NCBI RefSeq assembly: GCF_965638725.1
Contig: NC_134949.1
Coordinates: forward strand, 121,767,794 to 121,831,793
DNA from: Aptenodytes patagonicus
Lineage: Eukaryota; Chordata; Aves; Sphenisciformes; Spheniscidae
Direction of reading: 5' to 3'
DNA length: 64,000 nt
Made by a program: the position numbers and the translations under genes. The notes beneath the pieces are model-generated. The model was given only the letters and a program-made list of their open reading frames with translations. It did not search any database and had not been told where the DNA came from. Positions 26,376 through 39,600 of the stretch are shown here, in pieces. Position 1 is the stretch's first letter. Every line of letters begins with the position of its first letter.

Positions 26376-26683
26376 CGGAAGCGGCAGTGACTGACGGACG
26401 CCCGCCCGATGCAACAACCGCGCCACGCCCACCGCCCGCCGGGGCGGGAAATACCGCCCGCCCCGCCCAGGGGGCGGGGACGCACGGCGCGTGGCCACGC
26501 CCCCCCCCCGCGCACTGAGGTCCCGCCCCCCCAGCCGTTAACGGCTGCGCTGGTCGGTGTGGGGCGGCGGGTGTTTCCTCGTCTCTGTCCCCGTTGGAGG
26601 CCTGCTCCTGTGGGCCTCAGCAACGCGTACAGAAACGCGGCGGGGGTGTTGTATGCTATAGCGGTGGGGAGGCGCGGAAAAGA

Positions 26684-27553
26684 TGGCGATACGTGTTTTG
26701 AAAGCTGCCTCTAACCGACCTGGCGCTTTTTGTGCTGTGTTTGCGTACCTTGCTCCCGGTTTTGTGTCCCGGGAGGCCTGCCTTTCCTCCGTGAGTCCAG
26801 TGCCGGCGCCTGAGTGAGCAGCCCTGGTCTCCCCAGCTGCAACGTACCCTGGGGGCTTTAGGGGCGCAGTCAAAAGCGGGCTGAGGGTCTGTTTCACATT
26901 TAGCGTGAGCAATTTCAGTTCAGTGAACCTCAGCGAAGCACATATGTGTGTGTTTGCCTAGGCACAGGACTGCTGAGGGCCAAACGCCTTCCACGGGTCT
27001 GCCTTCATCTTGGTTGGGAGCCTGCCTTTCCGTCCATTGCCTTTGGGGTGGAGGGAATGAAGAAGTAGGAAAGCAAAATATATGGTTATTCCAATACATC
27101 CTTTCTTTATGAAGCATTTTATCAGGTGTTACCTACTTCTTTGCATCATGAGAAATTCAGAAATGTCTTTCAGCCCAGCTGTTTCCAGTAGCTCCAGAGA
27201 GCACTGCGTTGCTGCAAGTTTCTGTGAGGGAAGGGTTTGTGACCCAGCTGGCACTTGTCCACCCCATTCTTAGGTTACTTGACATCCAACTCAGTTTAAA
27301 ATATGCTGAGGAATAACATAATTGCCCGTCAGGAAGCGAGGATTACTTTTTAAGGGCTGCTGTTACATATCTGTCAGACATTAATTTTCATTGCTGCTAG
27401 ATGTTTTTTAGTACCAAGGCAGTCCTTGAGCTGCGGGACCCCAGAGTGGTTTACATAGGCATCAGTTATGCAATCTCTTTCTGAGGGCGCTGAAGTACAA
27501 TGAAAAAAAGTATTTGGTTGGAGTTCTGAGCTGGTTTAAAATGCACCACTGAA
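26684..27553. other. MIS18A-MRAP spacer / MRAP 5' region
   Basis: This holds the region upstream of the MRAP start codon. Mammalian MRAP has non-coding 5' exons, but I cannot place any here with confidence. No repeat is recognised. Confidence 0.45.
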
Positions 27554-27659
27554 ATGGCTAACAGGACAAACTCCTCTGAGTATTTTTGGTCGTATGAATA
27601 TTATTGGGATTATATAGATCCAATTCCAGTAGATGGAAGCAAGTTGAAGGTTAATAAAT
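27554..27659 (+). CDS. MRAP: MRAP coding exon 1
   Basis: Encodes residues 1-35 plus one base. The ATG has G at -3 and G at +4. The donor at 27660 is a consensus GTAAGT. Reading through the donor, the frame stays open for a further 54 codons. Confidence 0.92.
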
Positions 27660-30600
27660 GTAAGTATTGTAGAGTAGTAGGTGCTAATCTAGTACAGGAA
27701 AAATGTTGCATAGTTTGTCTCACTGACTTATTTTTTGTTTTCCTTGCAATAGAGACCATGCCGAGTTATATGTGCGTGGTTTGTATGGATGGGTGTCTGT
27801 CGTCCAAACTGACTGTGCTCTAATAGCAGTTATTACTAATACTGAAACTCTTTGCTTTACCTTACAGTATTTGAAACTGTAAGACTGCTGATACTAACTC
27901 TTACTTAGAAGGACAGATTCTTTTTTAGCCATTTGCTAAGTGGAAACCTAATGATTTGCAGATCTGTAGTTTGGGGTGTTAGTTACCTGCATGCTACTAT
28001 CAGAAAAGTTGACTGAATGAGCAGAGTTTTTCATGAGACTATCGTGTTTTCGTCTTGGGACGTAAGGCTTACATTACAACTGATAAACATTCAAAACCTT
28101 AGTAAAAGAAGAAGTGTATGTTTCCGCTAGCCAGGAACAACAAACTGAAAACATAATCTATTGCCTTTCCTCCTTTGATTTAGTGCTACTGAACTGTAAG
28201 ATAAAGTAATAATATACATTATTGTCAAAATACTTTATTGCCGTGGAAGCTGATTCTGCTGGGTTTAGAAGTTTATTTTCAAAGTATATAATATGAAATA
28301 GCATTCACCAAATTGACCCTGCGACAGTTAATTCCGTTTCACACTTGGTTTTGCACAATGAGATAGCGATGTCTTTTTATGGTTACTTAAAGTGGCGAGT
28401 AGTTACTTTTTTTTCTAATGTAGCTGCATTGGTTAGGTTTTGATAAGATAAACTGACAAGCTATGTCATGAGGGATTAATTTAACCGAGTATAGTTGGAC
28501 GGATTGACGAAGATCGAGGGAGAGCAGGTAGGCATGTTTGTCGCTTAGGCTATAGGCAGCATTTTCCCTCGATTTCTGCCAAGTCTCTACCTATGGTTGT
28601 ATCCTCATTTCAGCGACAAAGCTATGGGCGGTATGGTATGCTATTTAACTTACTGAAGACAACTATGACTGTTCAGATATGGTTTCAGAGACTAAAACTG
28701 CTTTCCCCAAGGTTATTGTAGTGATCTGGTCGGTAAGGAAAACATGATAGTCTTTCAAAATATTTTCATGTCTCTCTAGTTAACAGTGCAAGAAACTGTC
28801 TTTCTAATAGTAAAGATTGAACTGGACAATGCTAGGAGCTTCGTGTCCTTCGTTTGCCTTATGAGAGCAAGAATAAGAAAAGGGAGCCGAAACTCTTATT
28901 CTGCACTGCCTCTAGAAAAGCTTCTCTGTCCATTCTCAGGAGCCTAGGGTTTATTGCCTCCAAACTTAGAGCACCATGCCTTAAAGAAGGTGGTGTAAAT
29001 ATCCACGTCCTTCCATATATAAAATCTTTCTCCGTAATACTGTAGAGCAACATTTGGTGCTGCTGGGATCAGGCAGGTTATGGGCAGCTTCTCTAATTAT
29101 CTTAATTTTAATGTTTGGGCAGATAATTACCCCCAAATTCCACCAGGAAAACCCCAAACTCCTGAGCTAAGCTAGCTGTAAGTCCCCAGCATGTGGCTGG
29201 CTTAGCAAAAAGCAGAAATCGGGAATCTAACCCTTCCCCTTTTTTCTCATTAATAACATCTTTCTAACATTTGGGTTGCCTGATACACAACAGAGGTGGA
29301 GTTTGTGTTACAGCATTTCCCTCCATGGCAATTTATAGGATATTTCTCTTTACCCAGCTGCCTGTTTTCTTGAAACTTGTAGAAATTGTGCTTCTGAGAG
29401 AAGATGCTCCCCCTCCGTTAAATTTAATTTGAATTTGTTGATAGTTTCATGGAGGAAATTGCCACATACGTGTGTGAGTGCTTATGAGTGAGCTCATAAC
29501 CCTTATTTCCATTTAAAAAGCACAGTAAACTGATCTCTTACTGGTTTTTTTTGTTTGTTCTCTCTCCCTAAAGAAGTAGAGAAGTCTGCCGCCTTTCAAG
29601 TCTTTTTATATTCTAAGGAGATGATTTATGCAATCATACTTTGTGTTTATGCATCTCATCTGCTCCTACAGTAACTCCAACTTGATGTAGTTACAAAGGA
29701 GTGGGGGCCTCAAACATACAAAGTATCTGCAAGTTCCTGCATCTGGTGACTAGGTAACAGAGGAGGAACATTGCCAGTGAAGACATTTACTGACGGAAAG
29801 GCCGCAGGGCGAGATCATGCCCAGTTGGACACCAAAGGAAATCACCTTTGGGCTCAGCTTTGGTGAGCCCAATACAGGAAACCAGGCTTCTGTATTTCAG
29901 CTGCTCATCTCCCAGGCAAAGAAGAGAGAGAAAGATGCAAGCGTAGGGTTTGGGATGTACTTTTTTTTCCCCTCAGCAGGTTAATGTTAAGGCAATTTGA
30001 GTTCCCTGGGGCGGCTGTTTATGTAAGATATTTCTAGGCAGCTTATCAAAATGGAGTTCTGCTCCATGATTCGTGTCTTTCAAAGAGCTCACATTGGCTG
30101 TACCAATTTCTAAACTAAAAGTGTTGGGTTTGGTTTTCTGATAGCCAGGGAAGTGAAACTGTTTTTCTTTTTTTTTACTTCCTATAAAAATAGACATTTT
30201 TCCATGTCAGCAGTCTAGGAGGAATGGAGACTGCGTCATCTTGGTACTTTTATGCTTCCTTCTCCAAATACCAGTGGGAGAACAGTGAATTACAAGTTAT
30301 AAAGAAAACACCAAGGGAAATAATTCCACATTTGGTCAGTTTCTTCCTTGTTTTGAATAAAAGCACTAGTCAAGCAATGAATATACTTTGTAGGTTTTCC
30401 TGTCTTTGCATAATATTTACACGCTTACCTTCAAAAGCCACTGTTGGGATTATTGTCTTCGTGTGCTTGGAACTGTATAGACGAAGTAAGTTCAGCAAGT
30501 CCTTGCCCTTTGTGCTGCAGATGAAATGTGATAATTTCCCCTCAGATAGCCACAAACATTCCAAGTTTGTCAAAATGTAGGACGCCTCCAGGATCACAAT

Positions 30601-33600
30601 AACCGCTGTAGTGACGTTCCAGAGGGCCTCTGCTGATGGACTGCAATGGGACCTGGGCGTTTGTTTAGGTGCATTGCGGAGTTGGCCCAAATGGATCACA
30701 GGGTCGTCATAACCCCTGGGACGGGATTATAGCTCCCTAATTCAATTTTTCCTGGGTTTTTTTATTTAATGTAAAACAGAGACCCGAATCTCTGCACTTT
30801 CTTTCCTCTGTTATGTGGCCTGTCCCTGAAGCATTGTGAGACTGTGTTTGTCTCATGAAAATGAATCTGAATCCAGCTCTAAAGTCACGGTCTTGCTTTC
30901 TATTAATAGCATGGTGCAGCTCTCGCCGTTTTGTATAAAAATAATAAAAAGCTCAATTGGCCCATGAACTAATAGGCTATTTAAAAACATATGCACACAC
31001 ACACAAAAGGGGACTGTAAAATTTAGCAATAGAAAAGCCTTTTATAGATTGTTAAAATAAGTTGTCCCGGTTTAAAAAAAAAATCCTAATTGCAGGACTT
31101 TAAAAACAGTTAGGAAGTTTCTGTTTATCCCTCAAGAGTTCAAACTCCCCCTGAGACCTGAAGCAAATTTGATTAGCTTCAGTGAATTCCATGAACTATA
31201 TTAAAGCTGCTTTTAAAAGATGAAACCAAAATAGCTCTGATAGGGAATTCTGTAAATCCAAACACTTCATTTCTGTCCCGATGGCCTTGAACACTTCAAA
31301 ACTTTGAGTTTTTCAAAATATCCCTGGACCATGAGCTTGCTTTTTTTTTTTTGACAGAAGTCCCCTAATTCTCCCTTGAGGAGTTGGGGTTGGCCAGTAG
31401 CACCCCACTGCTTTTCCCCTTAATAAGTTTGGGAAGAGCAGGTCAGAATATTGGCCCTCACATGCTAATTTACAATCCTCTGAATTAAAGCTCAGTAAAA
31501 CTTTTTTTAACAGAGGAAGAATAAAATAAGCTGACCCTCCACATTCTTACTTCTCAGTAGCCCAGCCAAAAGTCAGCTTTCCGATAAGACTCCGGCTGGG
31601 TCAGCTCTGGTTTTAGGTTTAAAAGGAGCTGGAATAATTCCCCCTAATCTCTCTGTGGCTCTGATGACAACACGTTCTGAACTTTTTCACAAAGAAACAC
31701 CTAATCAAACATATTGGACCTGTTTCAAAGAACACAATGTTTTCTGTCCTTTCAGATGGAAGATTTATTTTATCTCCGTCAATATTTGTCTCTGGAGTCA
31801 ATGACCCTTCTTTTTCACCTCAGCCTAAGTGAGTAGCCGGTTATGAATTCAGGGCATTTCTCGACTTGTGCCCTGCAGAGCACCCAATGTTTTCAAGGCT
31901 TTAACTGGGACGTTCACCACCACCACACTGATCCCAGGAAGGAGCATTTTTGAAACAGTGACCAAATGTGCTACTGGGGCAGGAGCGGATTCATCCCATC
32001 TAACAGCGAGCCCGTAACTGAGGCAGTCATTTCAGCAGCGCCATAGCCTTCATTCATGAAAGAGCAACTCCCTTTTCTCCCCCAACTAGCTCATACTCCC
32101 GTTAGCACTGGTCACCCAGATCAGGGATCAGTTCATCTTCTTTTCCTTTTATAAATTAAAAAAAACCCAACGTTTTCATCTGAATCGGGGATAACAGCAG
32201 TGGCGGGGTCTTAGGCTGGTTTAAACCAATTGTGAACCCATACTTCGGTGCTAGGAATCCACTTACTTGTTCCTTAAAGAAACCACTTAGTCCTGATAAA
32301 GTAGGCTGCATTTTGAACTATTTTATGTTGATTACAGAAGTATTGCAGCTGAACAGGGAAAGGTTCACATTCTCTTCCACTGGACTGATGTGCTGTGAGG
32401 GTCACAGGCACTTTTCAACAAGCTTCCCTTGGCATTTCTCTTGGTAGAAAATGTTTTCAAGGCTAGAATTCCCTCCCTAAAAGCATCATCTTAAAGATCA
32501 TGGATTGTTGTACTTTTTCACCTAAGAGCAGGATTTGGCTATACACTGAGCGGTAATGGCTCAGTCTTGAGTACCACACTGCTTACTGCACCGGGATTTT
32601 GTAGAAGAAACCGTATCCCCTGCAAAGAGCTGAAACTGTGAAAACCATCAGTGCTCAGTATCACCTTTTAAATGTATATTTAAATGACTAGCATAGTGCT
32701 AGTCACCATCACACTTACTGGATTTTTTTCCCCAACCTTTCCCCCAGCCCTGACCACGCACTGTTACAATAAACTGCTAGGAGGCTCTTAAGACTTTTAA
32801 CAAATTGCCACTCAGATTGCTCTCTCTCAAGGGTTTAATTAATTGAATTAATTAAATGATGCACCTTTCTTAGAGATCATAAATTATGTTGCTGTGTTGT
32901 ATATTTGCTATGGTACCAGTGACAGAATTACTGTGTTGTGTCCACAGATTCTATTGTCATAGCCTTTTGGGTTGGGCTTGCTGCGTTTGTGACGTTTCTT
33001 TTCCTTATTTTACTGTATATGTCCCGCTCTGGATCAACTCCAGTAAAGTAAGTACAACCAGAGATAAAGTAAGTATAGATAAGTGTGATAAAATAATCTG
33101 CATGAAACATTCATTCACTGCTTCAAGTGATCCGGCAACTACAACATTTATAATTGCACACAGAGATGACACTTTTTACGTTATTATGTGGTTTGAGTGT
33201 CTCTCAACCCACGGCTATTCACTGTTTGTATTAATCACCTGGATAAAAATAAATCCATAGCTGATGAGGTTTGCAGGTGACAGAAAGATGGGGGAACAGT
33301 AACCCACGAGGATAGGCTGAGCAGTCTGGTCTGCTTGGTGTGTTGGCAAACAACATGCATTTTACTTAAGCCAGCTGTCCAGGTTGCACACTATGGAAGT
33401 AAGAGCGTTTGTTTTACACAGAGAATGGGAAAGTACCTCTTGTAAACCACACCTGAGAAGGAAGTAGGAGTCATGGTGGTAAAGCAGGTGAACACAAGCT
33501 CCCAAAGCAATTCTGTAAGCCTTGATCAAATTAAGTGAAAATTTATTAGTGAAATCCGGAAGATTTCATTGTATGCACACCATTGCTTAGATCATCCCAA

Positions 33601-36600
33601 GAATGTTGTACCTACGTTAGAGCGCATTCTTTAAAAGGGTTTTTAAAGAAACTGGGAAGAAGCGGGGAAAAAACTGATCTGAGTTCCAGAAACACATCCT
33701 ACAGTGCGAGAAATCAACTCAACTCAATTAGTTTCTCAAAGAGCAGTGGCTCAAAGATGCTCCTTGTGAACTGTCTGCATCTTTTAGAACACTAGTGTCC
33801 AATTCAGGAGCCCCATGATAACTATCAGATGGTAAAGTACCGTACTAAAATGCAATGGCTGGAAGCTGGTGCGATACAAACTCAGATGTACCACATATTT
33901 TATGTGAGGGTAATGATTCACTGGAACAGTTGAGAGTAGAATATTAAAAGGGTTGTGATTAATTCTTCTTTTACTTGATGACAACATCTGAAAAACATGC
34001 ATTTGTATTCATCCAAAAATTTCTGTGATGAGTCTATGGTCTATCATTCTCTGGCCTGTTATGCAGAAGGTTAGGCAAGCGTCTTTCTGGCCTAAAATAA
34101 GCGTATGACTCAGTCCTTAAACACTTTTAAGTTCTTGTAGGTTAAATTAACTCAATGAAATTATTGATTTATAACTGGCTGAAGATCTGGGCAAATTTTC
34201 CTTTTTCTTTTTTTTTTTTGTTTTGCAAATCCTGGCATGAGTATGACAATACCTTCCTTCCCAAAGATGGCCCGTATCTGAACTCCCGTCCTTCAGCATA
34301 GCAAGCCCATGGTAAAACTACAAATACACCGAGAGAGAGTATTAATCAGTTGGAAGTGTGGTTGTGAAATGACTTGAAACACCTGCCAACCATGGATGTG
34401 TAGCGTTCACAGTACCAGTCAGCTTAGGAGCGAGACAACATGGTCAAACTGGGTTTTCTGTTGGGGCAGAATCTCCTGGAATTAGACTCAGGCCATTTCA
34501 TTAGTGATTAAAGTTTACAGGTGTGATTCTGTCACTCTCACCTGAGCAACCTTAATTTAAATTTCAGTGGAGTACTATTCAGGGAGACAGACTTGGGTCT
34601 GAGCTAGCGAGTAGCCCAGTAAAGCGTAACAGCATCTTCAGGCTCAGAGTGTGTGCAGCATATCTAGCTCTGCAGAAAGACATCCCGGAGCCACACGTTC
34701 GTGTCATCCAGACTGTTTTTACAGCTGGGCTTGACAAAACAGGGAGATATCCTCCAGTGGCAGATAGATGGAATGGCTAATCTAGTCTAGTAGGGTGTTT
34801 CCACCTGAAACCTCCATGACTGAAGAGAGGCTGCATAAATGTGTTGACAGGCATGTCCCCAGCCTCCTAAAAGATTCTAGACCCTGTCCTGTGAAGGTAG
34901 CTGTAGCGGATGTGCCTGATGGAGACGCAGCGCCCGCTGACGTGCAGCACCCACGTGTTGAATGGGAATGTAGTTCTAACACTGCCTGTGATTTTGAACT
35001 TTGCCTAAGGACAGGTTTCTGTTTGCAGCTTTCTACATTTGGTTTACTTTGTTTGCTGCTGTTTTTTCTGGCAAACACGTTTTATGCAAACAAGGATGCA
35101 TTTGCCCACTGCTCCTCCTAATCTGATCAGGATGCAGAAAATTCAGCTCAGCAGATTAGGCGGAGGTTCAAGATTAGGTCACAAACAAGCAGAGGGAAAC
35201 AAGTATAATATGGCAGTAAAAAGGAGCACTAATATTCTAATTTATTGGCACCCTAAGGGCTCTGGCATGCTCACAAAAGGTAACAACAACAATAAAAAAG
35301 GCAACTTGCCCAAATAAACCACAAAGCGGGAGGCAAGCTAACGGTACAAGAAACACATGGAAATGGACATAAAATTACAGGGTGACAGAGGCATGTTCCC
35401 GTTAATTTACTGTTCCTAAAAAACTGGCAGGAGAAGCTTATATACATGAAAATCTCAGGGTGTTTGGAAGACATAAACAAAACTATTAATTTTTTTAAAA
35501 TTTTTCACCTTTGCATCATGTTACTGAGTTAAATACTTGGCTTAAAAATATCCATATTTATCCCTAATATGTTCAATTTTGCCCATCGAAAGAGCTGTTG
35601 TGAACAAGGCAAGGCTAGGAGTGTTTTGCAGAGAGCCCAGGAATCATTAATGGAAAGCAGTATTGGATGAGATTTGCTCAGGCTTTGAAATCATCCTGTC
35701 TTACCATTTTTCTAGGCTTGAAACATACTGTAAGAAAACAATTTTAGGACTGACGAGACTATTCAGCCCCCCCCCCCAAAAAAAAAAAAACAACTTGCCC
35801 TTTTTGACTGAGTTGCATTTGTTTTTTAACCCCCACTCCAATTACACTTCTCCCAATTCCAGCAATAAAACAAAGTGGGGTGCCTGAAAGAAGTTCTTCC
35901 TGTCAACTTCCACCATCCTCCCCTGTCGTCGTCTCTGTTACGTAATCCCTCCGTTACCCTTGGCATGACGGTCATCTCATTTCTGTCTTGAAATCTGTCT
36001 CTTTTCCCCTGATAATTCTGATACATTCACCCAACAAACGTACATACACGTCACTGGTCAAGGCTGGAGAACTTTTACCTTCGCTGTTTCTGTGCTCATC
36101 CATCTCTCTGTCAAGCCCAGGGGCATATAGGGCAGCATGTACTCTTCCAGCTTGCTCAACCGCCTGGTGAAACAAGCGTGCTTTCAAGTCTGGCAGTTCA
36201 TAAGAGTGTACCTTCTTGCTTCAGCTGACTGTCGAGCAAACCCCCGCCGCCGCAAGTCGGCTGCCTTTTTTGTCAGCTGGATCTCTGTGGGGTCCCTGAA
36301 GGTTACGTTTTGGCCTTGTATAACATGCAGTGATTGTATCCCTTCCACTACTGCATACACGAAGGTCTTCCTGTTTTGGCAAGGGCATGCCGTCTACCAC
36401 AGTATGGTCTGATGATCTTTACCTGCACATCCGCACAGAAAAGAAGTCAGTGTCAAAGTGTCTTCTGAAAGCCGTATGCAACAACTAGATCTCCTTATGC
36501 CACAGCATAATCCTTAGACACTGAGAGGTCCTGGACCCGAATCCATGATCTGATTGCACCACACTCTTCTCTGCAACACAAAGTAGTTTGGTGCCAAGTC

Positions 36601-39600
36601 AGATGAGTGAGTTCGGGAGCGGGGGGAGGGTTGATGCTTGCAAGAGAGCTGCAGCAAGGAATCCATGTCCCAGTCCCTTTTGTCACCATTACGCTATCCC
36701 TACAGAAATAAATAAAGAAAAAAGGTCTGGGGCATGGGACCAACTATTTCCAACCCATTAGCATGCCAAGGCAGTTGATTAACACACTGCTGTAATCAAG
36801 AGCCAGTATTAACATTTGCTTCAACTATGTTTCTTACCATCCAAAATGATACAGAAAAATAAGGGTTAGTGGCTGGAGACAGTTCCTGGCCAAGGCTGGA
36901 ACTTCATGCGCTGGAAGAGGGGCAGGGAAAGTTCCTTCCTGGACCTCTCAAGAGGACACCCTGGTTTCCCGTGCATTTCACTAGAGGCTGTGCATTCCTG
37001 ACAGCCGTGACTGAGACCGCCGTGGCCATCCAAAATTTTTTGGCTATCACTTTTCTACCGGACAGGGTAATGTAGAAGAAAAAAAAAAATTGGGTACGCA
37101 GAGAGTTGGAAGATCTGCATGTCTCATCCCTTGTCCACATTTCTCGCTGCCGTAGTAGCCTCGGAGAGGCTCAATCAAGGGACTCCGGACTCCTTGGCAG
37201 CATGAGCCTTGCTGGCTTCAGACAGATTTCTTGCAATCAGAAACCCGATTCAGTGTTTAGATATTTTTCTCCCCTGACTACCACCAACTTTTACCCAACA
37301 TTTCTGGGGCATATGGTAACATAGTTTGAGGATGCCACTTGCCAGAGATGTGGGAGCTGGCTTGAAAACACTTGTTCTACAGCCAGCTTTCTTCTCAGTT
37401 TGCAGGCGAGCGTTTCCTTCATGGACAGACAGATAACCACTGATTTGGTGGACAGACTGTACAATGTCCATGTGCTCTTTCAATTTTTTGCTCCATCCAG
37501 ATCAATTGCAACAGCTGCTTCATTCCTGGAACTGGGGAACTCATTTGGATATTTGACAGCTCAGGGGTTTTGGTCCCTAGGACAGAAAAAAAATCTATAG
37601 CAATATCCTAGATCTCACATGAGGGCAGATAGTTTTCAGAGGGTTGGTTTTTTTAGCTTACTTTCAAGATTGTGATATTCATTAGTGAACAATATAACCA
37701 CCATATATTACAATAACAAAAAGGTACCTATTCCTGTACACGAAGGCAGTGAATCTGACACTCGAGGCACCATATTCCTCCAGATGACAGTAAGACGTGT
37801 CATAGCTCTACTTGGGCATGCTACCTTGTCTTTGGGGAGAGGAAGTCCTTATCCTCATGAGAGGTACTTCTCTGGCTAAGCAGACCACGCTCCTGTTTTC
37901 TGCTTTCTTAAGGCAGCTGCTCCTGTTCTCTACTTTCTTCAGCCCTCTCTTTCCTATCACAGTAGACTGTTTCCTGGAATCAAGGTAATTTGTCTGTCTG
38001 TAAACTCACGTAAGATATACTCAGCTGCGATCTCTACCTGCTGTCTCTCACTAGTGGTAATCATGTAATCTCACACCCAGGTATCTTGAACTTCCTAACC
38101 AAGATTGGCTAAGAGCTCAGAAAGAACCTGGTTTCTCAGTGGTACTTAAATCTCATGGTCGGGACTCTCACAAGACCAGTATTTGAGGTCTACAGGACTT
38201 GTCTGCATAGATTACAGCATCATTCCTTGTGTCAGAAGAAGCTGAGACAGCTAAGTCTTTACAGTTGGCTTCCCATATACAGTGTTCCTGCGGATCTATC
38301 CCAGTTTCTCCCCTATACAGTTTCTGAATTTAATCTCAAACAGCAGATAATAAACCTTGCTACTCTCAAGCCTCTGGTTTCAAGGGATAAAGCTGTCTTT
38401 CACACCTCCATCATTAGGAGAACTTTCTCTGTTTATGTTGACAGAACCAGCTCCCTTTGATGTGAGCAGCTGTCAGACTCCCAGGAGCAGAGGCTGTAAA
38501 AATGGTTAGCTATGAACTGTCAAAGCCTGTTAAAAGACTTCAGTCACCAGAGCTCAAATTACAGTGTCTCCAGAGGAAAGTGTTCTCACTCCTGTCATCT
38601 AAAGAAACATGCTCCATACCTTTTAGCAGGTATCGTGCCACTGGAGAGAGGCCTGGGATTGGTGTCACACTTGGTAGGGTGGTGCTGAGGTTGTTCAGAG
38701 AGAACTGATCTCCATGTGAAAACTAATGGGCTGGGGTTTTGTTTAGCACCAGCCACTGCGTGAATGTATGTGTGAACTCAAAGCCAGGAACAGAGGTTGC
38801 TTACCAGTAGCCCGTGTCCCTCCAGAAATCCCATGCACTGAGACTCTGCGGTTGCGGGGACACCGTTTGCTGGATGCAAGGTCAGAACACGCCCTCTGCG
38901 GCTGCTGCTCAGACATTCTCCAAGTCTGGTGCCACCAGGCAAACGTCCGTCCAGGCGGGCTGTGCAGTGGGCTGCACTGCTCAGGTACTGGGAAGCAGGC
39001 TGGCTGTGTTAGCTTTAAGGCGCTCTCCGTCGCTTTCTGAAGTTCTTCCTGGTTCTTGCCCTTTCTCCTACAAACTGAAGTGATGGGGCTTTTTGTTTTC
39101 AAACTGTTAAATGGTTTTAAATGACACAAAAAGGCTTCCATCTAATAGTGACCAGACAGACATTTACAAGTGACAATCAAGAGAGTGAAGTAACTCTTGA
39201 GCCACGCATTCAAATAGTGTCCTATGAACAACCGTACTATCAAATCCGACATTATCTCCTCAGAGGGTGCAGAATGCCAGTCCAGGCAGTCCTGAGATTA
39301 TGTCAGCTCGCTCTCAAGGGACATAAACCAAACCACAGACAGCTCGCGCACTGGAAGAGATTTGAGAGTGCTGCCCCCGGAGGGCAGGGATGCAGGCTCA
39401 CGAAGTCTCTGCCCAGGTGCTATACCTCTGCGGAGGAGAACAAGTTCTTGTATTTATTAAGTTGGTCAGTATTTCTCATTTCTCTGCCTAGTTAAATCAC
39501 AATGCCTTGGCATTGCATCTTGGCTTAACTGATAAACTTCTTCAATAAAATTAGGGCTAAACATATATTTGCATTTAAAAAAAAAATCATAGTTGTTCAT

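Larger units (their letters stand above)
25650..26680. promoter_or_regulatory. CpG island over the MIS18A 5' end (possible bidirectional promoter)
   Basis: A sharp island of CpG-dense, GC-rich sequence covers MIS18A exons 1-2 and about 300 bases upstream. Upstream of the ATG, on the plus strand, are GC boxes (gggcggggac), an ETS-like core GCCGGAAGCG at 26374-26383 and an E2F-like GGCGGGAAA at 26443-26451. No TATA box is evident, as expected for a housekeeping or cell-cycle promoter. MRAP starts 1.2 kb away in the other direction, so the island might serve both genes. Confidence 0.7.

Noticed and set aside
26105-26623. Long open frames on both strands over the CpG island
   Set aside because: They are consequences of high GC content and overlap the confirmed MIS18A exon in other frames.
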